A DNA stretch of 64,000 nucleotides. Source: an uncultured Pelagibacteraceae bacterium. GTDB lineage: Bacteria > Pseudomonadota > Alphaproteobacteria > Pelagibacterales > AG-422-B15. Shown here piece by piece: positions 51,055-60,206 of this stretch; the stretch's first letter is position 1, and each line of letters starts with the position of its first letter. The DNA is taken from NCBI GenBank assembly GCA_902554325.1, contig CACDOH010000001.1, positions 1 through 64,000 of the forward strand, read 5' to 3'. The notes beneath the pieces were generated by a model that worked only from the letters and a program-made list of their open reading frames with translations, searched no databases and was not told where the DNA came from. Made by a program: the position numbers and the translations under genes.

Positions 51055-51131
51055 TGGTGCGCCCAGAAGGATTCGAACCCTCAACCCTCAGATCCGAAGT
51101 CTGATGCTCTATCCAGTTGAGCTATGGACGC
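51055..51131 (-). tRNA. tRNA-Arg (anticodon TCG)
   Basis: Minus-strand cloverleaf. The acceptor GCGTCCA pairs with TGGGCGC (one G-U). The D arm is GCTC/GAGC, and the anticodon stem TCAGA/TCTGA encloses CTTCGGA with anticodon TCG, reading CGN codons. The T arm is GAGGG-TTCGAAT-CCTTC, with one G-U pair. ACCA is encoded at the 3' end. Confidence 0.94.
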
Positions 51132-51155
51132 ATCTATATTATTATTTCAAGTATC

Positions 51156-51578
51156 ATGCTTTTACTTAAGATACTAGAAAAATTAGGTAGGAAAAAGGTT
51201 GTTATGGATAGAGGTCCATCGCATCCTGAATATTGCTTAGCAAAACCTTGGACAGCAAGATATTACCTCTTATTCAGAAAGAGGCCCCGTTGGTTTCCTT
51301 TTAATATATTAATACATCATATTCTAGATGATGATCATGGTGTGGGTCTTCATAATCATCCTTTTCCATATATAACAATTATTGTTAGCGGAGGATACTG
51401 GGAAACAGATATAAATAAAAATAAAACCTGGAGAGGAAAATTCTATGTTGGATTTAGAAGTGCTGATAATCTACACAGAGTTGACTTAGAGCCTGGGATC
51501 AAACCGGTCACCATTTATATTGCTGGTCCATACGGACTAAGAAAAAAAGGAAGAAGCAATTATGGCATTTCAAATTAA
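51156..51578 (+). CDS. Conserved hypothetical cupin-like protein
   Basis: A roughly 140-residue protein of unknown function. The ATG at 51156 is chosen because earlier in-frame codons lie inside tRNA-Arg on the other strand; an ATG at 51204 (MDRGPSHPEY) is also possible. The centre has a beta-rich, His-containing pattern, ILDDDHGVGLHNHPFPYITIIVSGGYWE, then RSADNLHRVDLEPG. That resembles a cupin metal site, and GLHNHPF is the likely ligand set. It overlaps the GIY-YIG gene by 9 nt. Confidence 0.65.
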   Translation: MLLLKILEKLGRKKVVMDRGPSHPEYCLAKPWTARYYLLFRKRPRWFPFNILIHHILDDDHGVGLHNHPFPYITIIVSGGYWETDINKNKTWRGKFYVGFRSADNLHRVDLEPGIKPVTIYIAGPYGLRKKGRSNYGISN

Positions 51579-51818
51579 TTTAGTTCTTAGCTGAGATCTT
51601 AATTTTCTATCTTTTTTTAATTGTACCTCTCTTTTCATTGCTTCTGATTTAGAGAATAACTCTTCTTGATATAACAATTTCCATTTAGATCCTCTTGTAA
51701 ACTTTGCTCCTTTAGATTCATTATGTGCTTTAAGTCTTTTTTTAATATCATTACTCCAACCTACATATGTTCGTACTTTTGGGTATTTCGTTCCGATGAT
51801 ATAGACAAAGAACCTCAT
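51570..51818 (-). CDS. GIY-YIG endonuclease-domain protein (UPF0213-like)
   Basis: A small single-domain GIY-YIG protein. The motif appears as VYIIGTKYPKVRTYVGWSNDIKKRLKAHN (Y-I-I and Y-V-G), followed by GAKFTRGSKWKLLYQEEL and a final Glu near the basic C-terminal tail (SEAMKREVQLK). Relatives are free-standing nucleases of unclear role in DNA repair. The ATG at 51818 (MRFFVYIIG) is preferred; a start at 51848 would add ten residues. Confidence 0.85.
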   Translation of the reverse strand: MRFFVYIIGTKYPKVRTYVGWSNDIKKRLKAHNESKGAKFTRGSKWKLLYQEELFSKSEAMKREVQLKKDRKLRSQLRTKLI

Positions 51819-51889
51819 ATTTCTTGATATATTAATTGTATTTGGCATTGAAATAAATATAGTATCTATGAATCAACAGGAGAATAAGC

Positions 51890-52006
51890 ATGCGTACTAC
51901 TCTTACAGTTTTAGCTTTTAGTTTCATGATTTCTGCTTGTACTACGTTACAAAGCATAAATGAAACTATTAAGGGCGATGGTGTTCCTTATATTCCAGGA
52001 ATATAA
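51890..52006 (+). CDS. 38-residue entericidin-like small lipoprotein
   Basis: A short frame with one of the clearest Shine-Dalgarno sites in the window (AGGAG, 51878-51882, seven bases before the ATG). It encodes MRTTLTVLAFSFMISAC, a complete lipoprotein signal with lipobox I-S-A-C, then about 21 mostly polar residues ending PYIPGI. The mature lipopeptide would be anchored to a membrane. It resembles entericidins in size and layout; function is unknown. A stable hairpin follows the stop by 7 nt. Confidence 0.75.
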   Translation: MRTTLTVLAFSFMISACTTLQSINETIKGDGVPYIPGI

Positions 52007-52013
52007 AGATATT

Positions 52014-52040
52014 TAACTGGCCTCATTATGGGGTCAGTTA
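52014..52040 (+). terminator. 11-bp hairpin after the small lipoprotein gene
   Basis: The arms TAACTGGCCTC and GGGGTCAGTTA pair over 11 positions (two G-U) around the loop ATTAT, 7 nt after the lipoprotein stop. No T-tract follows, so it may protect the 3' end of the small mRNA rather than be a classical intrinsic terminator. The rest of the gap up to 52107 shows nothing clear. Confidence 0.4.
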
Positions 52041-52107
52041 CACCTTGTAATAATCAGTTAAAAAAGTTAATTGCCATAATCAGTTTCCATTAAGTATACT
52101 TATTTTG

Positions 52108-53235
52108 ATGTTTAAAGTACAAATCTCGGGAACTGGACTATACACACCCAAAGAAAAAATTTCTAACGAAGAATTAGTCGACTCATACAATAAGTATGTG
52201 GATGAATATAATTTATCAAACTCTAGCGATATAAATAATGGAAGTTTAGAGCCACTTGAAAAATCTAGCTCAGAGTTTATTGAAAAAGCATCAGGTGTAA
52301 AATCTAGATATGTTCAAAATAAATCAGGAATTTTGGATACATCCTTTATGCGTCCAAGACTTATTGAAAGATCTGAGGATCAAATATCCAATCTTGCGGA
52401 AATGGGAGTAATTGCAGCAAAAGAAGCTATAAAAAATTCTCAAGTCGATATTAAAGAGTTAGATGCGGTAATTGTTGCATGCTCAAATTTAGAACGTGCC
52501 TACCCAGCAATTGCTATTGAAATCCAAAATGAATTAGGTATCGAGGGGTTTGCATTTGACATGAATGTTGCTTGTTCCTCAGCTACTTTTGGCATTCAAG
52601 CTATTTTTGATATGATAAAAAGTGGGAGTATTAAATCAGCCTTAATGGTCAACCCAGAAATTTGTACTGGTCACTTAAATTTCAAAGATAGGGATTGTCA
52701 TTTTATATTTGGCGACGTTGCAACAGCTGTAGTTTTAGAAAGAATGAATGGGGAAATTCATAAAAACAATTCTTATGAAATACTTGGGACAAAACTCCTT
52801 ACAGAGTTTTCTAATAATATAAGAAATAATTATGGATTTCTGAATAGTTCTTCTCCTGAGGGAATAGGTAAGGCAGACAAACTATTCCATCAAAATGGAA
52901 GAAAAGTATTCAAAGAAGTCATCCCTAAAGTTTCTAATTTAATAAAGGATCATTTAGAAGAAAATAAACTTTACGCCGAAGATTTAAAGGGAATGTATTT
53001 GCATCAAGCAAATGAAAATATGAATGTTCTTATTTCTAAATATGTACTTGGCAAAGAAGCATCTAGAGATCTAGCACCCGTCGTTCTTGATGAATATGCT
53101 AACACAAGTTCTGCAGGTTCAATAATTGCTTTTCATAAACATAACAACTCACTAAAAAAAGATGATCTGGCAATTATTTGCTCTTTTGGGGCAGGTTATT
53201 CTGTGGGGAATGTTATTGTGAGAAAAATTGCTTAA
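52108..53235 (+). CDS. Beta-ketoacyl-ACP synthase III-like thiolase-fold enzyme
   Basis: A 375-residue KAS III family protein with an intact catalytic triad: C156 in MNVACSSATFGIQ, H299 in LHQANENMN, and N332 in EYANTSSAGS. The longer N-terminal region (SSSEFIEKASGVKSRYV, FMRPRLIERSEDQIS) is like the KAS III homologues of Gammaproteobacteria that use medium-chain acyl-CoA, rather than the 320-residue housekeeping FabH. It probably links acyl-CoA to fatty acid synthesis. The ATG at 52108 is chosen. Its stop interlocks with the convergent HD-domain gene in TTAA. Confidence 0.88.
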   Translation: MFKVQISGTGLYTPKEKISNEELVDSYNKYVDEYNLSNSSDINNGSLEPLEKSSSEFIEKASGVKSRYVQNKSGILDTSFMRPRLIERSEDQISNLAEMGVIAAKEAIKNSQVDIKELDAVIVACSNLERAYPAIAIEIQNELGIEGFAFDMNVACSSATFGIQAIFDMIKSGSIKSALMVNPEICTGHLNFKDRDCHFIFGDVATAVVLERMNGEIHKNNSYEILGTKLLTEFSNNIRNNYGFLNSSSPEGIGKADKLFHQNGRKVFKEVIPKVSNLIKDHLEENKLYAEDLKGMYLHQANENMNVLISKYVLGKEASRDLAPVVLDEYANTSSAGSIIAFHKHNNSLKKDDLAIICSFGAGYSVGNVIVRKIA

Positions 53236-53783
53236 AAATTTGGCTTCTTAGAGAAAAGCTTCCTTACCTTTGGTTCAAAATATTCAAGAGAATAGGAATC
53301 ATAATCTGGATCAAATGACTTTTGATCCCACTTTTCACAAAAATCCACTGCATCTTGATAGTAAGGATGATCTTTAAATTTTTCCCTAGCATTACGATCC
53401 CTCCCTATGTGATGAGCATAGTAATATTCTTGAAAAATCCCATGATGAAGCATAATCCAATATACTTTTTCAGAAACATAGGGCCTTAAAACTGAGGCAA
53501 CAAGTTGACTATGATTATATGGGGCAAGATTATCTCCAATATCGTGTACAAGAGTTGCCACTACCATTTCTTCATCTGCGCCATCTTTTTCAGCTCTAGT
53601 TGCTGATTGAAGTGAATGCTCCAACCTTGTTACTTGATAACCATCAACTGAGCTATCTAAATTTCTCAAAGCGTCTAATATTCTATCAGGAAGATCTTTT
53701 GAAAACTTTTCTTCATACTTACTTAAAAGATCATAATCTTCTTTTGTGCCATCTTTCATCTGAGTAAATTTTACTTTTTCCAT
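53232..53783 (-). CDS. tmpB: HD-domain mixed-valent diiron oxygenase, TmpB-like
   Basis: A 183-residue HD protein. Predicted iron ligands are H56 (RLEHSLQ), H80-D81 (LVHDIGD), H91 (YNHSQL), H113 or H114 (MLHHGIF) and D153 (KWDQKSFDP). This set matches the PhnZ/TmpB oxygenases rather than HD phosphohydrolases. TmpB oxidatively cleaves the C-P bond of (1-hydroxy-2-(trimethylammonio)ethyl)phosphonate to glycine betaine and phosphate. The gene abuts its partner oxygenase upstream with zero intergenic bases, the known tmpA-tmpB arrangement. Function is inferred; annotation pipelines would usually call it a generic HD-domain protein. Confidence 0.8.
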   Translation of the reverse strand: MEKVKFTQMKDGTKEDYDLLSKYEEKFSKDLPDRILDALRNLDSSVDGYQVTRLEHSLQSATRAEKDGADEEMVVATLVHDIGDNLAPYNHSQLVASVLRPYVSEKVYWIMLHHGIFQEYYYAHHIGRDRNAREKFKDHPYYQDAVDFCEKWDQKSFDPDYDSYSLEYFEPKVRKLFSKKPNF

Positions 53784-54875
53784 TTATATTTCTTCTGACA
53801 ATAATTTAAACTTACTTTCTGCAGAATCATGGTCTATATATAATCCCTGCAGCCATCTATTGCCTTCAGCTGTATTATAACTTGTTCTGCCATGAAGTGT
53901 TCGATAATTATTCATAATAATTAAATCTCCTGGTTCTAAGCGAAACTTGAATATATATTTAGAAGAATTTATCATTTTGTGCATCATTCTTTTTGACGCA
54001 TAAAATTCATCAAGCTTTTTAGGGTCTTGATAAAAAACAAAATCCAATCTGTTACTATACTTTATTTGCTTTATTTCTCCTCGCTCACTTAACTTGATGA
54101 TCTTACCTGTTTTTTCCAATATAGCATCTTTGTCTTTAAATTTAAAATTGATAAGAGTATTCGTAAGAGTATTAAACGCATTTGGATTTTCATTTTTTAA
54201 GTCTTCTGCAACCTTAAACCCATCAACAATTGTTGAGTCACCTCCTTGGCAACTATTATGAATACAAAAAAGAAACTGAATAGAAGGTACTGGTTTTCGA
54301 TATGGATTATCAGTATGAGACTCTAATTCAATGGATGTATATGCTAAATCGTTTGGTTGTTTTTGAGACTTAACGTTAAATAATTTTCCAAAATTTGTTT
54401 CTCTTATATATCCAATTTTTTTTGCAAAATTTATAATCTCACCATCTTCGGGTTTGAGTTTGCTTACAATTGCAAATCCGTATCTATGGTAATATTCTAA
54501 TATCTCATAAATTTGTTTATTTTCATTTGTATTATAATCAAATTTAAACTTTCTAAGTGAGATACTGTCTTTATTCCAAAAAACTTTATCAGGAAGTACT
54601 TTGGCTCTCTTTATTTCTTTAATTAAGTTTTTTATACAATACTTGGCTACATGATTATCTGAGAATTTAATTAATAGTTTATCTTCGCCTAACTTATTTA
54701 CTTCTTTGATTTCTAAATTTTCAATGATTTTCTCTGGGTCATATAGTCGTTGTAGTGAATTTTGATCGACTGCTCCTTCTTCTAATGACCGTTCTCTCAT
54801 CCATAAAGGATGAAGCTTATATTGCTCATCCCCAATAGAAAACCTTATTTCTTTTGAGTCATAATTAAAATCCAT
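53784..54875 (-). CDS. tmpA: TmpA-like 2OG/Fe(II) oxygenase (GBBH superfamily)
   Basis: A 363-residue protein with an N-terminal DUF971-like domain (LHPLWMRERS) and a TauD/GBBH oxygenase domain. The iron triad is H187-x-D189 (ESHTDNPYRKPVPSIQFLFC) and H328 (YRTLHGR); R340 should bind 2-oxoglutarate. The zinc cysteines of true gamma-butyrobetaine hydroxylase near residue 30 are missing. TmpA hydroxylates 2-(trimethylammonio)ethylphosphonate at C1. Pairing with an HD oxygenase supports TmpA over GBBH, and a separate, more canonical GBBH lies at 60207. It is third in the leftward operon, 14 nt after the acetoacetyl-CoA synthetase. Confidence 0.78.
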   Translation of the reverse strand: MDFNYDSKEIRFSIGDEQYKLHPLWMRERSLEEGAVDQNSLQRLYDPEKIIENLEIKEVNKLGEDKLLIKFSDNHVAKYCIKNLIKEIKRAKVLPDKVFWNKDSISLRKFKFDYNTNENKQIYEILEYYHRYGFAIVSKLKPEDGEIINFAKKIGYIRETNFGKLFNVKSQKQPNDLAYTSIELESHTDNPYRKPVPSIQFLFCIHNSCQGGDSTIVDGFKVAEDLKNENPNAFNTLTNTLINFKFKDKDAILEKTGKIIKLSERGEIKQIKYSNRLDFVFYQDPKKLDEFYASKRMMHKMINSSKYIFKFRLEPGDLIIMNNYRTLHGRTSYNTAEGNRWLQGLYIDHDSAESKFKLLSEEI

Positions 54876-54889
54876 AAAAAAATATAAAA

Positions 54890-56836
54890 CTAATTTTTTA
54901 ATTCTTCAATATTTTCATATTCCGATAAACAAGCAGGATTGGCTAAGGCCTCTAAATTCTTTATATTCATGCCATTGATTATATCTCTCACAGTAATTTC
55001 TGCTATTTTGCCACTTCTTGTTCTAGGTATATCACTTACTTTAATAATTTTTGCTGGTACATGTCTTATAGAATTAGAAGATCTAATATTATATTTAATT
55101 TTATCAGTAATAACTTGATCAAGTTCAATATCCTTTTGGAGTTTCACAAATAAAATAATTCTTGTGTCATTGTTCCAGGACTGACCAACTACAATAGATT
55201 CAACAATTTCATCTATTTGCTCGACAGACCTATATATTTCGGCAGTTCCAATTCTAATTCCGCCAGGATTTAATGTTGAGTCTGAACGTCCATAAATGAC
55301 TATTCCATTATTTTGAGATATTTTAGCATAATCACCTTGTGTCCATACATTCTTAAATTTTGAAAAGTATGATTTAATATATTTCTCTTTATTTAAGTCA
55401 TCCCAAAATCCAATCGGCATAGATGGAAGTGGTGATTTACATACCAATTCACCTTTTTGAAGCGAACTCTGACCTTTTTCATCAAAGACATCTACATCTA
55501 CCCCAAGACACTTACTTTGTATTTCACCAGAGTAAACTGGCAACATTGGATTACCACCAACAAAGCAAGAAACAATGTCTGTACCTCCACTAATGGACGC
55601 CAGATGTATATCTTTTTTAATGAATTCGTAAACATACTCAAAACTCTCACTTATAAGTGGTGACCCAGTGCTTAATATTGATTGAAGTTTATTTAAATTA
55701 TATTTTTCTAGAATATTTACCTTATCATTTCTTAAAGCGTCAATAAATTTTGCACTTGTTCCAAAGCATGTTATTTCTTCTTCTTCAGCAATCTTAAAAA
55801 GGGTTTCTTTCTCTGGATAAAATGGGGATCCATCATAAAGTACTAATGAAACTCCTGATGCTAAACCTGTAATAAGCCAATTCCACATCATCCATCCACA
55901 GGTTGTATAATAAAATAATTTATCGCCTATTTTGAGATCACAGTGAAGCTGTTGCTCCTTTGTATGTTGTAAAAGTGGTCCACCAGTATTATGAACTATA
56001 CATTTAGGTTTACCAGTTGTTCCACTAGAATAAAGAATATACATTGGGTCATTAAATGAGTTTTCTTCAAAAATAATTTCTCCTTCATAAGTTTCTTTTT
56101 GAAAAATTGAATTTAAACTTACTTCTTCTCTTCCTGTATCCAGCTTCTTGTCTGGATAATTAATACAAATGGTATGTTCGAGTGTTTTGATATTATTGAT
56201 TACATTTTTTATTTTCTTTTCAATATCAAATTTTTTTCCACCATATAAATAAATTTTAGAATATAATAATACTTTTGGTTTTATTTGATTAAAACGATCT
56301 AAAATAGCTGCCTCTCCAAAATCTGGCGAGCAAGATGACCAGATCGCCCCGATAGAGTTCACTGCTAAAAATGCAATTAGTGTCTCAGCACTGTTTACTA
56401 CAACAGCCGCAATCCGGTCTCCTTTTTTAACCCCAATAGATCTAAAATAGTTAGCTAATATTGACGTTTTTGATACTAAATCTTCCTTATAATAACTTTT
56501 CTTGAAACCAAGTTCATTGATAAAAGTAATCGGGCATGAATTAAGATTAGATAAAATATTTTCTGCATAATTAACTTTAATATTTTTAAAAAATTCTTGA
56601 TTATATATAAACTTATTCTTTTCAATAACTGGGTTAGAGCTTCCTTTGTACTTTATACCTAAATAATCTATTAAGCTTAACCAAAATTCAACAGGATGAT
56701 TAATGCTCCAAGACCAGATTTTACTATAATCAAAACTTAATTGAATTTTGTTTTTTTCTTCTAAAAAAATAAAATAATTATATAGGTTTGTTTTTTTTAC
56801 TCTTTCGTTAGATGGACTCCAAAGCAACCTTGGCAT
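54890..56836 (-). CDS. Acetoacetyl-CoA synthetase
   Basis: A 648-residue ANL ligase with the acetoacetate-CoA ligase layout. It has an N-terminal ACS-like domain (FWLSLIDYLGIKYKG), P-loop YILYSSGTTGKPKCIVHNTGG, LFYYTTCGWMMWNWLITGLASG, and catalytic lysine PRTRSGKIAEITVRDI with the family tail ALANPACL. It activates free acetoacetate. That is the second product when a BKACE enzyme cleaves dehydrocarnitine with acetyl-CoA, so this gene closes the carbon-recovery step of the divergent operon. It lies between the aldehyde dehydrogenase (20-nt gap) and tmpA. Confidence 0.93.
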   Translation of the reverse strand: MPRLLWSPSNERVKKTNLYNYFIFLEEKNKIQLSFDYSKIWSWSINHPVEFWLSLIDYLGIKYKGSSNPVIEKNKFIYNQEFFKNIKVNYAENILSNLNSCPITFINELGFKKSYYKEDLVSKTSILANYFRSIGVKKGDRIAAVVVNSAETLIAFLAVNSIGAIWSSCSPDFGEAAILDRFNQIKPKVLLYSKIYLYGGKKFDIEKKIKNVINNIKTLEHTICINYPDKKLDTGREEVSLNSIFQKETYEGEIIFEENSFNDPMYILYSSGTTGKPKCIVHNTGGPLLQHTKEQQLHCDLKIGDKLFYYTTCGWMMWNWLITGLASGVSLVLYDGSPFYPEKETLFKIAEEEEITCFGTSAKFIDALRNDKVNILEKYNLNKLQSILSTGSPLISESFEYVYEFIKKDIHLASISGGTDIVSCFVGGNPMLPVYSGEIQSKCLGVDVDVFDEKGQSSLQKGELVCKSPLPSMPIGFWDDLNKEKYIKSYFSKFKNVWTQGDYAKISQNNGIVIYGRSDSTLNPGGIRIGTAEIYRSVEQIDEIVESIVVGQSWNNDTRIILFVKLQKDIELDQVITDKIKYNIRSSNSIRHVPAKIIKVSDIPRTRSGKIAEITVRDIINGMNIKNLEALANPACLSEYENIEELKN

Positions 56837-56856
56837 ATCATAAATTTTATTATTTC

Positions 56857-58281
56857 TTAGGCAATGTGAAGTGCTTTAGTTTCAAGGTAATCTTCAAGCC
56901 CCATGTCTCCACCTTCTCGGCCATTACCAGATTCTTTATATCCTCCAAAAGGTGAACCATAATTATAACCACCACCATTAACATGAACACCGCCTGCTCT
57001 TAATTGCCTTGAGACCCTTTCTGCTCTTTCTTTATCTCCCGTTTGCAAATAAGCAGCAAGACCATAAGGGGTATCATTTGCTATTCTGATTGCCTCATCC
57101 TCGTCATCAAAAGGAATTATAACTAATACCGGACCAAATATTTCCTCTTGGGCAACTCTCATATTATTATTTACGTCAGAAAAAATTGTTGGTTTTACAA
57201 ACCATCCTTTTTCATGGCCATCGGGCTTTCCAAGGCCACCTACTAATAGATTTGCTCCTTCATCAATACCAACTTGAATCATATTTTGTACCCGATCAAA
57301 TTGAATTTTATCAAAAAGTGGCCCTAGATGGTCACCATCTAGTGTCGGATCACCTACCTTAATTTCTTCAGCAGTTTTTTTTGCAATATCAATTACTTCA
57401 TCGTAGCATTTTTTTTCTACCAGTAACCTTGTAGGAGCATCACAAGATTGTCCTGTATTAAACATACATTCATTTACTGAATCTTTTACTTTTTCTTCTA
57501 AGTCACAATCTGCAAATACAATATTAGGCGATTTACCACCTAATTCTAAAGTTACTTTTTTTACAGTTTCAGCTGATTCAATGGTAACTGACTTACCTCC
57601 TCTTTTTGAACCAGTAAATGACATCATTTCTATATCTGGATGCCGAGACATCGACACTCCTACTCCTTCTCCATCTCCATGTACTAAATTAAATACGCCA
57701 TCAGGAACTCCAGCTTCATCAAGAATTTCAGCGTAAACCATCGCTGATAAAGGTGTATGCTCAGATGGCTTTAAGATACATGTGCATCCTGTCGCAATAA
57801 CTGGAAGGACTTTCAACGTTATTTGATTAATTGGCCAGTTCCAAGGAGTAATTAAACCACAAACTCCTATTGGCTCTTTTAAAAGTACATCCGAATTGGA
57901 AAGAACAATTTTTTCTTCATGCTTCTTTAACGCATCAATAAAACCATCTAAATGTCCTATAGCAGCATCTGCCTGTGCATCTCGAGCCATTCTATGAGGA
58001 GCTCCCATTTCTGATGTCATCGCATTAGCAAGATCTTCAAATCTTTTTTCAGAGATCTGCCGAATTTTATTTAGTAATTCTAAACGATCATTCTTTGAAG
58101 TTTTAGAAAAGGTATTAAATGCATTTTTTGCAGCACTCACAGCCATATCTACATCTGTGGAATTACCAAGAATTATCTCACCTATCAAATCTTCGGTTGC
58201 GGGGTTGAGAACCGCCATTGTTTTAGTTGAATTGGGTTTTACCCATTTACCGTTAATATAAAATTTTTGAAGATTTTCCAT
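56857..58281 (-). CDS. NAD(P)-dependent aldehyde dehydrogenase
   Basis: A 474-residue ALDH superfamily protein. The active-site nucleophile is C280 in [15 protein letters not shown] and the general base E246 in [32 protein letters not shown] and [11 protein letters not shown] form the cofactor site. Within this island it may oxidise 4-trimethylaminobutyraldehyde to gamma-butyrobetaine or betaine aldehyde to glycine betaine; sequence alone cannot decide. It is first in the leftward operon and divergent from BKACE with 69 bp between starts. Confidence 0.9.
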   Translation of the reverse strand: MENLQKFYINGKWVKPNSTKTMAVLNPATEDLIGEIILGNSTDVDMAVSAAKNAFNTFSKTSKNDRLELLNKIRQISEKRFEDLANAMTSEMGAPHRMARDAQADAAIGHLDGFIDALKKHEEKIVLSNSDVLLKEPIGVCGLITPWNWPINQITLKVLPVIATGCTCILKPSEHTPLSAMVYAEILDEAGVPDGVFNLVHGDGEGVGVSMSRHPDIEMMSFTGSKRGGKSVTIESAETVKKVTLELGGKSPNIVFADCDLEEKVKDSVNECMFNTGQSCDAPTRLLVEKKCYDEVIDIAKKTAEEIKVGDPTLDGDHLGPLFDKIQFDRVQNMIQVGIDEGANLLVGGLGKPDGHEKGWFVKPTIFSDVNNNMRVAQEEIFGPVLVIIPFDDEDEAIRIANDTPYGLAAYLQTGDKERAERVSRQLRAGGVHVNGGGYNYGSPFGGYKESGNGREGGDMGLEDYLETKALHIA

Positions 58282-58350
58282 TTTGTTTTTTATTACATAC
58301 TATACTATTCAAATTGTAAATTCTTTTTAATATTGTACCTTCATTATCTT

Positions 58351-59235
58351 ATGAATAAAAATGTTATCATTTCTTGTGCAGTTACCGGATCAGGGGACTC
58401 TGTTGGAAAGCATCCTAATATTCCTATTACTCCTCAACAAATAGCTGATGCATCTATTGAGGCTGCTAATGCTGGAGCTGCTATAGCCCATATTCATGTT
58501 AGAAATCCTGAAACTGGAAAGGGATCTCGAGATAATGAGCTTTACAAAGAAGTAGTAAGCCGAATTAAAGATAGCGGGACTAATGTGATAATTAATCTCA
58601 CAAGTGGAATGGGAGGAGATATAGAAATTGGTCCAGAAGATGATTTATTAAACTTTGGTTCTAATACAGATTTTGTAAATGCACTTGAAAGACTGAGTCA
58701 TGTTGAAGAACTACTTCCTGATATATGTTCCTTAGATTGTGGTACTCTAAATTTTGGTGATGGAAATATGATCTATGTTGGAACCCCTGAACAACTAAGA
58801 ATAGGTGCTAAGAGAATTCAAGAATTAGGAGTTAAACCAGAACTTGAAGTCTTTGATACAGGTCATTTATGGTTTGCAAATCAGATGTTAGAAGAAGGCT
58901 TACTAGATCAGCCATCATTGTTTCAAATTTGTCTAGGTATACCCTACGGTGCGCCTGCAACAACTGAGTCAATGAAAAATATGGTTGATATGATACCTAA
59001 AGGAAGTAACTGGGGCGCATTTGGAATCGGAATTAATCAAATGCCGATGGTAGCACAAGCTGTTTTATTAGGAGGCAATGTTAGAGTTGGACTTGAAGAT
59101 AATCTTTATTTAGAAAAAGGTGTTTATGCTACGAATGGATCACTTGTTGAAAAAGCTACTACAATAATTAATAATTTAGGCTCAAATGTAATGGGTCCTG
59201 ATGAAGCAAGAATACATCTTGGATTAAAAAGTTGA
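58351..59235 (+). CDS. BKACE (DUF849) beta-keto acid cleavage enzyme, probably dehydrocarnitine-specific
   Basis: A roughly 294-residue BKACE TIM-barrel protein. Zinc histidines are H47 and H49 in [41 protein letters not shown] and [31 protein letters not shown] complete the signature. Family members swap the acyl ends of a beta-keto acid and acetyl-CoA. Next to L-carnitine dehydrogenase, the substrate is most likely 3-dehydrocarnitine, giving betainyl-CoA and acetoacetate. The ATG at 58351 gives the usual family N-terminus; upstream in-frame sequence is rejected. Confidence 0.9.
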   Translation: MNKNVIISCAVTGSGDSVGKHPNIPITPQQIADASIEAANAGAAIAHIHVRNPETGKGSRDNELYKEVVSRIKDSGTNVIINLTSGMGGDIEIGPEDDLLNFGSNTDFVNALERLSHVEELLPDICSLDCGTLNFGDGNMIYVGTPEQLRIGAKRIQELGVKPELEVFDTGHLWFANQMLEEGLLDQPSLFQICLGIPYGAPATTESMKNMVDMIPKGSNWGAFGIGINQMPMVAQAVLLGGNVRVGLEDNLYLEKGVYATNGSLVEKATTIINNLGSNVMGPDEARIHLGLKS

Positions 59236-60203
59236 AAAAAAAAATTGTTTCGATTATTGGAACAGGTGTAATTGGTGCTGGATGGGCGGCACGATTTCTC
59301 GCTAAAGGCTATATTGTTAAAGCTTATGACCCAAATATTGACTCACTTGAGAAATTAAAAAAAAATATTCGTTTTGCATTTAAAAGTCTTAAAAAGATCG
59401 GTTTAAATAAAAATGCTTCATTGAAGAAACTTAAAGTTTTTACTAACCTGAATGACGCTTTACATGAAACAATCTTTGTTCAAGAAAACGCACCTGAAAA
59501 TGAAAAAATTAAAAAAAATATTCTAAAAAAAATTGATAATATCATTCCAAAAAATATTATAATTGCATCCAGTTCCTCTGGATTACTACCATCAAAAATT
59601 CAATCTACATGTAAATTTCCTGAAAGGGTATTAATTGGACATCCATTTAATCCAGTATACTTGTTACCACTTGTTGAGATTGTAGCTGGTAAAAAGACTA
59701 GTCATACAAATGTAAAAAAATTAAAAAAAATATATGAACATATTGGTATGCGACCCCTTATTGTTCGAAAAGAGATAGAAGGATATATTTCAGATAGACT
59801 TCAAGAAGCTTTATGGCGCGAGGCCTTGCATATAATAAATGATGGCGTAGCTTCAACTGAAGAAGTTGATGACGCTATTGTGTACGGGCCTGGATTAAGA
59901 TGGGCTTTTATGGGAGTATGTTTAACATTTCATTTAGCTGGTGGAGAAACAGGAATGAAACATATGCTAGAGCAGTTTGGTCCTGCTCTAAAGCTGCCTT
60001 GGACTAAATTGAAAGCGCCTGAATTATCGAATAAACTAAAAGAATCAATGATTTCTGGCACGAAAAAGCAGGCTGGGAAATTTAGTATCAAAAAGCTTGA
60101 GGAACAAAGAGATTTATTTTTGATTGAAATTATGAAAACTTTAAATAAAAATCAAAAGAATAAGTTTCCAAATTGGGACAAAAAATATAACAAATTTAAA
60201 TAA
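59232..60203 (+). CDS. L-carnitine dehydrogenase (3-hydroxyacyl-CoA dehydrogenase family)
   Basis: A 323-residue dehydrogenase with Rossmann motif [18 protein letters not shown] (G10-x-G12-x2-G15), SSSSGLLPS, and the catalytic region [17 protein letters not shown] (H137, N140, E149). It would oxidise L-carnitine to 3-dehydrocarnitine with NAD+, feeding the BKACE upstream. The start is TTG in a TTGA overlap with the BKACE stop, so translation is coupled. Some carnitine dehydrogenases carry a fused C-terminal thioesterase for betainyl-CoA; this one ends without it. A general L-3-hydroxyacyl dehydrogenase role is the alternative. Confidence 0.85.
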   Translation: MKKKIVSIIGTGVIGAGWAARFLAKGYIVKAYDPNIDSLEKLKKNIRFAFKSLKKIGLNKNASLKKLKVFTNLNDALHETIFVQENAPENEKIKKNILKKIDNIIPKNIIIASSSSGLLPSKIQSTCKFPERVLIGHPFNPVYLLPLVEIVAGKKTSHTNVKKLKKIYEHIGMRPLIVRKEIEGYISDRLQEALWREALHIINDGVASTEEVDDAIVYGPGLRWAFMGVCLTFHLAGGETGMKHMLEQFGPALKLPWTKLKAPELSNKLKESMISGTKKQAGKFSIKKLEEQRDLFLIEIMKTLNKNQKNKFPNWDKKYNKFK

Positions 60204-60206
60204 GCT

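Noticed and set aside
51117-51155. Extended N-terminus of the cupin-like protein
   Set aside because: The extra codons lie inside tRNA-Arg on the opposite strand and add no family-like sequence; the ATG at 51156 is preferred.
53232-53783. HD-domain protein as a nucleotide phosphohydrolase
   Set aside because: The extra histidines and C-terminal Asp fit diiron oxygenases, and the gene abuts a GBBH-like oxygenase, the tmpAB arrangement.
58267-58350. Hydrophobic 28-residue N-terminal extension of BKACE
   Set aside because: It overlaps the divergent ALDH start, and the BKACE family begins at the [13 protein letters not shown] position; the extension is AT-rich intergenic sequence.
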